Shown: positions 5,209 through 10,246 of the stretch, piece by piece
Numbering within the stretch: position 1 is the first letter of the stretch
Layout of the letters: every line of letters starts with the position of its first letter
The notes under the pieces: model-generated
Database searches by the model: none
Told to the model about the DNA's origin: nothing
What the model saw: only the letters and a program-made list of their open reading frames with translations
Made by a program: the position numbers and the translations under genes
NCBI GenBank assembly: GCA_040877415.1
Contig: JBBDNV010000196.1
Location: 1 to 10,246, forward strand
Direction: 5' to 3'
From: JBBDNV01 sp040877415
Lineage (GTDB): Bacteria; Planctomycetota; Planctomycetia; Pirellulales; PALSA-1355
Length of the DNA: 10,246 bases

Positions 5209-6453
5209 ATGAGAATATTCTGGCGCACTTTGAAATTCGCCGCCCTGGGTCTGTTGGGGGTCGTCGGCGTCTCGCTCATTTGGCTGGCGGTGGCCAATGC
5301 CCAGGCCAACGGCCGGCTCGAAAAGAAGCTGGCCGAGTTACGCGCCGCCGGCCAGCCGCTTTCGCTATCGGACCTGGCCCGCAAGCCGATTCCTCCGGAA
5401 ACCAATGCGGCAACGTTTCTGCGCCGGGCGGCGGATGATTTGGAGGCGATCGAAAAGCAGGTCGGGGACGCCATCGATGCGGCGCCGCAAGAGGAACAAG
5501 AGCGTTTTCACAATCACTATCGCGCCACTCCGGCCGTCCAGAAGGCGTTGCAATCGGCGTTCGCGGCGAATCCCAATGCCGTGCCGCTCTTGGAAAAGGC
5601 TGCCGAGTGTCCCGACTACGACCCGCAATTGGATTACTCGAAAGGACCCCGGGAGTTTTTGGACAGGACGTGCGGCAGTTCATCGAGTTGTCGGCAGCCG
5701 ATTCGCGTGCTGAATTATCGGGTGGTCATGCTGCAAATGGAGGGCAAAAGAGACGAGGCATTTCAAACCTGCATGACGATGTTCCGTCTCATTCGTCACC
5801 TGGAACACCGGCCGATGCTCATCAGCTTTCTCGTCAGCCTGGCGGTTCGTGGAGTTGCGTTTAGGGCGGCCGACAACGTGCTGCGGTCGGGTCCGCTGCC
5901 CCCCGCCGCCTACGATGCGCTGGAGGCGGAGTTGGCCCGCCATGATCTCGCCGCCGCCTGGCAGGAAGCCCTGCGAACCGAGCGGGCCTTCGGCATTGAC
6001 CAGTTCGGCGAATTCAGGCTCACGGGATATTTGAAATTGCCGTGGGGCAAGAACGATCAAGCGAGCTACCTGGAACTGCTCGAAGCGGCAATTCAGAATG
6101 CGCCGCTTCCCTATTCCGACGAACAAGCGCAGGCGCGCATCCAGGCGATTGTCGATCGCTCGGGAGTGCTCACCAAGAAGACATTTTCGCCGGCTCTGCA
6201 GGTGACTTCGGTAGCCGCTGCCCGCACCGGCGCAATGCTCCGCTCGTTGCGCGTCCTGAACGCGATTCTGCGCCGCGAGCAAGCCGGCCAGACGGACGAG
6301 CCCAAACTTTCCGATCTCGGCCTGCCCGCCGAAGCCACGACCGATCCGTTCAACGCCCAGCCGCTCATCGCGAAGAAGACCGCCGACGGCTGGCTGATCT
6401 ATTCGGTCGGCAAGAACCTGAAGGACGACGGCGGCAAGCTCGACGATGGGTAG
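5209..6453 (+). CDS. Membrane-anchored hypothetical protein of a planctomycete-type family
   Basis: A 414-residue protein. The ATG at 5209 gives a short basic head and one membrane span or uncleaved signal (about 9-30, AALGLLGVVGVSLIWLAVAN). The rest is mostly helical and presumably outside the membrane. Residues 45-75 carry a GQPLSLSDLARKPIPPETNA stretch, a style I associate with planctomycete hypotheticals; the C-terminus has DPFNAQPLIAKKTADGWLIY then SVGKNLKDDGGKLDDG, also typical of such proteins. No enzymatic motif was recognised. It follows the anti-sigma gene by 23 bases and is likely co-transcribed. The ribosome binding site is weak (GGA six bases upstream). The frame is open back to 4942, but that region overlaps the anti-sigma gene and has no fitting start. 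The protein ends at a TAG after which the same frame continues for 20 codons with motif-like residues. Confidence 0.8.
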   Translation: MRIFWRTLKFAALGLLGVVGVSLIWLAVANAQANGRLEKKLAELRAAGQPLSLSDLARKPIPPETNAATFLRRAADDLEAIEKQVGDAIDAAPQEEQERFHNHYRATPAVQKALQSAFAANPNAVPLLEKAAECPDYDPQLDYSKGPREFLDRTCGSSSSCRQPIRVLNYRVVMLQMEGKRDEAFQTCMTMFRLIRHLEHRPMLISFLVSLAVRGVAFRAADNVLRSGPLPPAAYDALEAELARHDLAAAWQEALRTERAFGIDQFGEFRLTGYLKLPWGKNDQASYLELLEAAIQNAPLPYSDEQAQARIQAIVDRSGVLTKKTFSPALQVTSVAAARTGAMLRSLRVLNAILRREQAGQTDEPKLSDLGLPAEATTDPFNAQPLIAKKTADGWLIYSVGKNLKDDGGKLDDG

Positions 6454-6518
6454 ACCGACATCGGGTTGGGGCCGCCGTCTCCGCTTGTCAGAGCAACACA
6501 ATCCGAGACCAACTAGCC

Positions 6519-6587
6519 GCGAAAGCCCAGGGAAGGCCTTCCCTGGGCTTAATGTTTGCGCGACGATGACCATTCGCCGCAGATTCA
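6519..6587. repeat. Palindromic dispersed element, copy 2 (probable bidirectional terminator)
   Basis: Perfect 28-base palindrome at 6523-6550 (AAGCCCAGGGAAGG and its complement), nearly identical to the one at 3413-3442. The flank toward the minus-strand gene is also conserved (TGCG, ACGATGACCAT, CGCAGATT). It lies between the convergent ends at 6453 (+) and 6585 (-), the same setting as copy 1, and again ends at the stop codon of the minus-strand gene. It probably stops transcription from both directions. Confidence 0.8.
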
Positions 6588-7607
6588 CGCCAGCCCGCGC
6601 TCTTTCAATTCCGCCAGCACGCCCTGCACGATCCGGCCGACCTGCTCGGGGTCGATCTTCTGCGCGCCCACTGGGCAGCCGCCGACCGGCTCGTCGGCAA
6701 AACCTTCTTCGGCCAACAGGCAGGCCAGCGAATTGCTGAGCGTTTCCATCTGCAAGTGCTGAGCGTGCGAGTAAGGCTGGCGGCCTTCGCCCGTCTCGAT
6801 GCCGCGCAGCTTCAAGGCCGCGCGAAATCCTTCCGGAAAATCGGCCGAATAAAGCATCATGTCGAACAGCGTCACCAGCTTGTACTGTAGCTCCCGGGCC
6901 TCGTCGATCTGCCGGACCATCGTCAGGTCGTACAGTTTTCGCGTGATCTCGGGCACCACGCCGCTGGTGGCGTTGGTGCCGCCGTCGCAGCCGATCAATA
7001 GCATCGGCATCAAGGCCGCGTCCCAGCCGGTGAGAAACGCAAACTCGGGCCGATTGGGGCGCACGGCCTGGATCATGCGGATCATGTGCGGCAGGTCGCC
7101 GGAGGAATCCTTGATCGCCACGATCCGCTCGCACTCTTCGCTCAATCTTTGCACCGTGGGCACGTCGATCGGCGAGGCGAACATCGGAATGTTGTACAGC
7201 GTCACGTCGACGGGCGTGTGGTCGCCGATTTCCTTGAAATAGGCGTATACCGCCTGTGGGCTCAGCTTGTAATAGAACGGCGACACGATGGCGACGGCCC
7301 GCACGCCCAGCGAGTAATAGTATTCACAGGCCCCGATCGTTTCGCGGGTGTTGGCCTCGGCCGCTCCGGCCAGAATCGGCACGCGTCCGCGATTCTGATC
7401 GGCCATGATGGCAATGATCCGTTTACGTTCCTCGGGCGTGAAGCGGGTGAACTCGCCGGTCGAGCCGTTGGGATACAGCCCGTGAACGCCCCGCTCGATC
7501 AGCCAATCGGTATACCGTCTAAGCTCCGGCTCGTTGATTTCGCCGCGCGCATCGAGTGGCACGATGTTGGGGGTGAAAATTCCCTGGAGTTTGCCTGCGG
7601 AAGCCAT
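6585..7607 (-). CDS. DapA/N-acetylneuraminate lyase family aldolase with C-terminal encapsulation-peptide-like tail
   Basis: A 340-residue class I aldolase-fold protein (family usually about 290-310). The opening KLQGIFTPNIVPLD marks the TIM barrel. Visible active-site features are GSTGE (48-52), which binds the carboxylate of the pyruvate-type substrate; Tyr138 in LYNIP; and Schiff-base Lys166 in VAIKDSSGDL. These fit reversible pyruvate aldol chemistry, but not a definite substrate; lysine-pathway dihydrodipicolinate synthase is only one option. After the barrel (about residue 295), a Gly/Pro linker (DEPVGGCPVGAQ) leads to an amphipathic helix at 319-338 (DPEQVGRIVQGVLAELKERG), the form of a microcompartment encapsulation peptide. 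ATG at 7607 is preferred over a GTG at 7646 because family homology begins there, although neither has a good Shine-Dalgarno. The gene stands alone, divergent from a glycosyltransferase. Confidence 0.88.
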   Translation of the reverse strand: MASAGKLQGIFTPNIVPLDARGEINEPELRRYTDWLIERGVHGLYPNGSTGEFTRFTPEERKRIIAIMADQNRGRVPILAGAAEANTRETIGACEYYYSLGVRAVAIVSPFYYKLSPQAVYAYFKEIGDHTPVDVTLYNIPMFASPIDVPTVQRLSEECERIVAIKDSSGDLPHMIRMIQAVRPNRPEFAFLTGWDAALMPMLLIGCDGGTNATSGVVPEITRKLYDLTMVRQIDEARELQYKLVTLFDMMLYSADFPEGFRAALKLRGIETGEGRQPYSHAQHLQMETLSNSLACLLAEEGFADEPVGGCPVGAQKIDPEQVGRIVQGVLAELKERGLA

Positions 7608-7646
7608 GAGACGGGATGAGTTTTCCGGAAGGAGGGTTGGAGACAC

Positions 7647-7664
7647 CAGCGCCGGCCGGCTGGT
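7647..7664. promoter_or_regulatory. GC-rich inverted repeat in the divergent aldolase/glycosyltransferase spacer
   Basis: CCAGC and GCTGG flank the ten-base palindrome GCCGGCCGGC (7651-7660) in the 179-base region between the divergent starts. It could be an operator shared by both genes. An AT-richer stretch (TACGATAGAATAGATT, 7664-7679) follows and may contain -10 elements, but no clear -35 partner is visible. Confidence 0.25.
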
Positions 7665-7786
7665 ACGATAGAATAGATTCGCCGGAGAGTCCAGCTACCC
7701 AAACGTAGCTTCCAAACCGCGTGCTCGTGGCCGGAAACCGGCGTATTTTTTGGCGCAATCAGCCTGTCTGGGGTCTCATTCGGAAA

Positions 7787-10000
7787 GTGGCCAAGCCCCC
7801 GCATTACCGTTCTGACCATCCGCACGCAACAGTCAACACGGCGGCCGGCGGCGCCGCGGCCGCGATCTTCATTTGGGCATGGCTGGCCATCTATCTGGTC
7901 GCGTTCTTTCGCGATCCGCTGGCCGGCGGGGCGGCGGAAATGTCGCGGCTCGATTACTTGTTCGCGGCCCTCTTGCGGCCCGACGACATGGTTCGCCAGT
8001 GGCTGGCCGGCGCCGGTTGGGAATCGCTCGCAAAGCGCGGCGTCATTCTGGGCGTGACCGCCGCCATACTCTCGGTGGCGATGGCCGCCGGTTGGACTTG
8101 TCTGCGTTTGCTGCGCGTCGACCGGGCCCTTTCCCGGCTGGAAATGTCGCTCTTTTCCCTCGGGGCCGGATTAAACCTGGTCTCGCTGGCAACCCTCGTG
8201 CTGGGGCTCGGCGGATGGCTGCGTCTCGAAGCGTTCTTGGCACTCGGGCTGGTGGCGCTCGCCACGGCGGGGCTGGTTTACTGGCGCGCCGGATGCGCAT
8301 CCGGAACGGCCCCAAGCGGGGAAAAACCAAATGGCGGCGCGGCGGCCGGCGATTGGCCGCTGGGCCGTCGCTGGTTGTGGCTGGCGGCTCCGTTCGTCGC
8401 GGCGATTGTGCTTTCCGCCATGCTGCCGCCGGTCGATTTCGACGTGCGCGAATACCACCTGCAAGCACCCAAGGAGTTTTACCAGGCCGGGCGGATCACG
8501 TTTCTCGCGCACAACGTGTACGCCAACATGCCGCTGGGCGCCGAATTGCTCGGCTTGCCGGCGATGGTCGCGCTCGATGATTGGTTCTCTGGCGCCCTGG
8601 TGGGCAAAACGCTGATCGCGCTGTTCGCTCCTCTCGGGGCGCTGGCCCTTTACGCGGCCTGTCTGCGTTTCGCGTCGCCCGCGGCGGGCATCGTGGCCGC
8701 TTTGGTGTACATCTCCATTCCCTGGGTGGCGCTCGTTTCGACAGTCGGTCTCGTCGAGGGCGTCTTTGCGTTCTACCTGTTCGCGGCGTTTTACGGCGCG
8801 CTGATTTGGAAGTGCCATCTCAAGGACAACACTGCTGGACAAGCCACGAGTGGCACAGGCACTCGACAATGCGTCGATAGAACGACGTGGGGGCTTTTGG
8901 CGATGTCGGGCTTTCTGTCCGGCGCTGCCGTGTCGACCAAGTATCCGGCCGTGGTCTACTCGGTGCTGCCGCTGGCGATGTACGTCCTTTATCAAGCCGT
9001 CTCGTCCCATGCCCTGCGCGACGCGCGCACTGGCCTGGCCGCTTGGATTGCGACGCCGCTAGCCGTGTTTTTGCTCGCCACGGCATTCGGCTGCGCACCG
9101 TGGTTCGTCAAGAATGCGGCTTTGACCGGCAATCCGACGTACCCGTTGCTCTACGGCCTCTTCGACGGCGCGACGCGCACCGCCGAAAAAAACGAGCAAT
9201 GGCAGCGAGCTCATCAGCCGCCCAACTTCGATCCGCAGGATCTGGCGCGCCGCGCGTGGGACGCGACGCTGGCCAGCGATTGGATCAGCCCGCTCGTGGT
9301 GCCGCTGGCCGTGTTGGCCTTCCTGCCGCGGTTGCGCGGGCGTCTGGCCTGGCTCGTTGGCGGGTATTTGGTCTTCGTGTTTGCCGCCTGGTGGCTGCTG
9401 ACGCATCGCATCGATCGATTCCTGGTTCCCGCGATGCCGCTGGCCGCGCTGCTTGCCGGTCTCGGGGCAACGTGGACCGCGGCGACGTGGTGGCGACGCT
9501 CGCTGGCCGCTTTTTTGGCGATCGGCCTGGCGTTCGACTTTCTGGTGATGGCCGGCGGCCCGGTCGCCGACAATCGCTACCTGGCGAACTTGAGTGCCCT
9601 CCGCGTCGATCCGGCGCGCGTCGATCCTTGGCATTTGTATTTCAACCGGCGCGCCGACGACGTTAGGGGCCTGTTGTTGGTGGGCGACGCCCAACCGTTC
9701 GATTTGGAAGTGCCGACGACGTACAACACCGTGTTCGACGATTCGATCTTCGAGCAGCTCGCCCGGGGGCGCACGCCCCAGGAAGTTCGCGCGGCGCTCG
9801 ACGAGCGCGGCATCTCGCACGTTTACGTCGCCTGGTCGGAAATCGACCGCTATCGCTCGAGGGGCAACTACGGCATCACCGGTTTTCTCGAGCCGCGCGT
9901 GTTCGACGAGTTGGTCGCCGCCGGAGTGTTGGAAAGGCTGCCGCCGTTGGCCGACAGTTCCGCCTCCGCCTTCCGCCTGCTTCCCGGCGCGAAGCATTGA
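7787..10000 (+). CDS. Multi-pass membrane glycosyltransferase, GT-C fold (GT39/PMT-ArnT-like)
   Basis: About 737 residues with a dozen or so hydrophobic spans spread from residue 25 to about 590, and a soluble C-terminal part of about 150 residues. Using the GTG at 7787, the first large loop carries VDFDVREYHLQAPKEF (D217, D219, E222, H224), the acidic/His motif where GT-C enzymes bind the lipid-linked sugar donor and catalyse transfer. Other family-like segments are STKYPAVVYSVLPLAMY, CAPWFVKNAALTGNPTYPLL and THRIDRFLVPAMPLAALLAG. It most likely moves a sugar from a polyprenyl-phosphate carrier to a lipid, glycan or protein outside the membrane. The start is uncertain: the frame is open from GTG 7721, but codon composition there looks noncoding and neither start has a good ribosome site. 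A hydrophilic insert occupies about residues 342-368. Confidence 0.86.
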   Translation: MAKPPHYRSDHPHATVNTAAGGAAAAIFIWAWLAIYLVAFFRDPLAGGAAEMSRLDYLFAALLRPDDMVRQWLAGAGWESLAKRGVILGVTAAILSVAMAAGWTCLRLLRVDRALSRLEMSLFSLGAGLNLVSLATLVLGLGGWLRLEAFLALGLVALATAGLVYWRAGCASGTAPSGEKPNGGAAAGDWPLGRRWLWLAAPFVAAIVLSAMLPPVDFDVREYHLQAPKEFYQAGRITFLAHNVYANMPLGAELLGLPAMVALDDWFSGALVGKTLIALFAPLGALALYAACLRFASPAAGIVAALVYISIPWVALVSTVGLVEGVFAFYLFAAFYGALIWKCHLKDNTAGQATSGTGTRQCVDRTTWGLLAMSGFLSGAAVSTKYPAVVYSVLPLAMYVLYQAVSSHALRDARTGLAAWIATPLAVFLLATAFGCAPWFVKNAALTGNPTYPLLYGLFDGATRTAEKNEQWQRAHQPPNFDPQDLARRAWDATLASDWISPLVVPLAVLAFLPRLRGRLAWLVGGYLVFVFAAWWLLTHRIDRFLVPAMPLAALLAGLGATWTAATWWRRSLAAFLAIGLAFDFLVMAGGPVADNRYLANLSALRVDPARVDPWHLYFNRRADDVRGLLLVGDAQPFDLEVPTTYNTVFDDSIFEQLARGRTPQEVRAALDERGISHVYVAWSEIDRYRSRGNYGITGFLEPRVFDELVAAGVLERLPPLADSSASAFRLLPGAKH
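8812..8884 (+). repeat. Degenerate inverted-repeat insert inside the glycosyltransferase gene
   Basis: GTGCCA (8812-8817) and TGGCAC (8851-8856) bracket CACTGCTGG (8830-8838) and the imperfect counterpart CCACGAGTG (8844-8852). The stretch encodes a Gly/Thr/Gln-rich hydrophilic loop (KDNTAGQATSGTGTRQCVDR) between two membrane spans, unlike the rest of the protein. I recall CACTGCTGG...CCAGCAGTG as a dispersed motif in planctomycete genomes, but this is memory, not a search. Confidence 0.45.
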
Positions 10001-10038
10001 GCGCCGCAGCATTATGGAAGTGCTATCGGCTCGTTCAC

Positions 10039-10107
10039 ACTAGCCCGAAGCGCCAGCGAGGGAAACTCGCCCCCGACTCGCACTTCTCGCTGGCGCTTCG
10101 GGCTAGT
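10039..10107. repeat. Long perfect inverted repeat, 22-pair stem with 25-base loop
   Basis: ACTAGCCCGAAGCGCCAGCG plus AG (10039-10060) is exactly complementary to 10086-10107. The loop is GC-rich and holds ACTCGC twice. It starts 38 bases after the glycosyltransferase stop codon and could end that transcript, although no T run follows. The TAGCCCGAAGCGCCAGCGAG arm resembles a repeat I recall from many planctomycete genomes, which points to a dispersed non-autonomous element. Confidence 0.75.
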
Positions 10108-10246
10108 AAGTACGTCCTCCGGCGACGACCGTAGTAACTCGCCACTGATCTTGCTCGAAGAGCGAACTTGGCATAGATTGTGGCTACCGGCGGAGTTGCC
10201 GGACTTGGCGAATCAGGGAAGATTCGCAGCACGGAGGCCTTTAGAG
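10108..10246. other. Terminal noncoding region with small hairpins
   Basis: No gene is supported here. Three small inverted repeats follow one another: GCTC-GAA-GAGC (10153-10163), CCGGC/GCCGG with a six-base loop (10187-10202), and GCGAATC/GATTCGC with loop AGGGAA (10208-10227). The region may be a leader or promoter region of a gene beyond the window edge. Confidence 0.4.

Noticed and set aside
5680..7134. Long minus-strand open frame of 484 codons
   Set aside because: It is antisense to the 5209-6453 gene and in a different frame of the aldolase gene. Its translation is low-complexity, Arg/Gly/Ala-rich and lacks domain motifs, as expected for a shadow frame in high-GC DNA.
7629..7708. Short plus-strand open frame after AAGGAGG, starting with TTG at 7637
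   Set aside because: The Shine-Dalgarno is only one base from the TTG, the product is 23 residues, and it lies within the divergent promoter region of the aldolase.
9059..10012. Minus-strand open frame of 317 codons
   Set aside because: It is fully antisense to the glycosyltransferase, whose membrane spans and motifs are clear. The Arg/Gln-rich product has no recognisable domain.
1..10246. tRNA, rRNA, transposase or integrase genes
   Set aside because: None was recognised on reading either strand. Structured RNAs without hallmark sequence could be missed by eye.

Overview
The window looks like part of a high-GC chromosome from the Planctomycetota, probably a Pirellula-like member. The reasons are: a MerR/excisionase-type DNA-binding head fused to a receiver domain; a histidine kinase with a cryptic HDOD-like front half; two secreted Tyr/Thr-rich 'VPVTTYYAP' repeat proteins; an ECF sigma factor followed by a small one-pass membrane protein and a large lipid-anchored-looking hypothetical; a bacterial microcompartment (BMC) shell protein; and several dispersed inverted-repeat elements. 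The lineage is inferred from protein style and was not tested by any search.

Layout. 34-2131 (+) is a two-gene signalling unit: an HTH-receiver regulator and a soluble histidine kinase. 2303-3378 (+) holds two separately preceded, paralogous secreted repeat proteins, with a hairpin-rich spacer (2597-2913) between them. 3477-4100 (-) encodes a tandem-domain BMC shell protein. Divergent from it, 4279-6453 (+) is a compact unit of ECF sigma factor, probable anti-sigma membrane protein, and a 414-residue membrane-anchored protein of a type common in planctomycetes. 6585-7607 (-) encodes a DapA/N-acetylneuraminate-lyase family aldolase with a C-terminal extension. Divergent from that, 7787-10000 (+) is a large GT-C (GT39-like) membrane glycosyltransferase. 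The last 246 bases carry no gene and contain a strong long inverted repeat and several small hairpins.

The most interesting idea is that the two minus-strand genes belong together. The aldolase ends in a flexible linker plus a short amphipathic helix, which is the form of a BMC encapsulation peptide. The other minus-strand gene is a BMC trimer-type shell protein. Both genes are also followed, right up to their stop codons, by near-identical copies of a palindromic 70-base element. Whether the shared element is functional or just a genome-wide repeat cannot be decided from this window. No other shell or core enzyme genes are visible here, so a complete compartment would need genes elsewhere.

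Other points: the hypothetical at 5209-6453 stops at a TAG, after which the same frame continues with residues that look like the continuation of its C-terminal motif; and the glycosyltransferase contains a hydrophilic in-frame insert that coincides with a degenerate inverted repeat.
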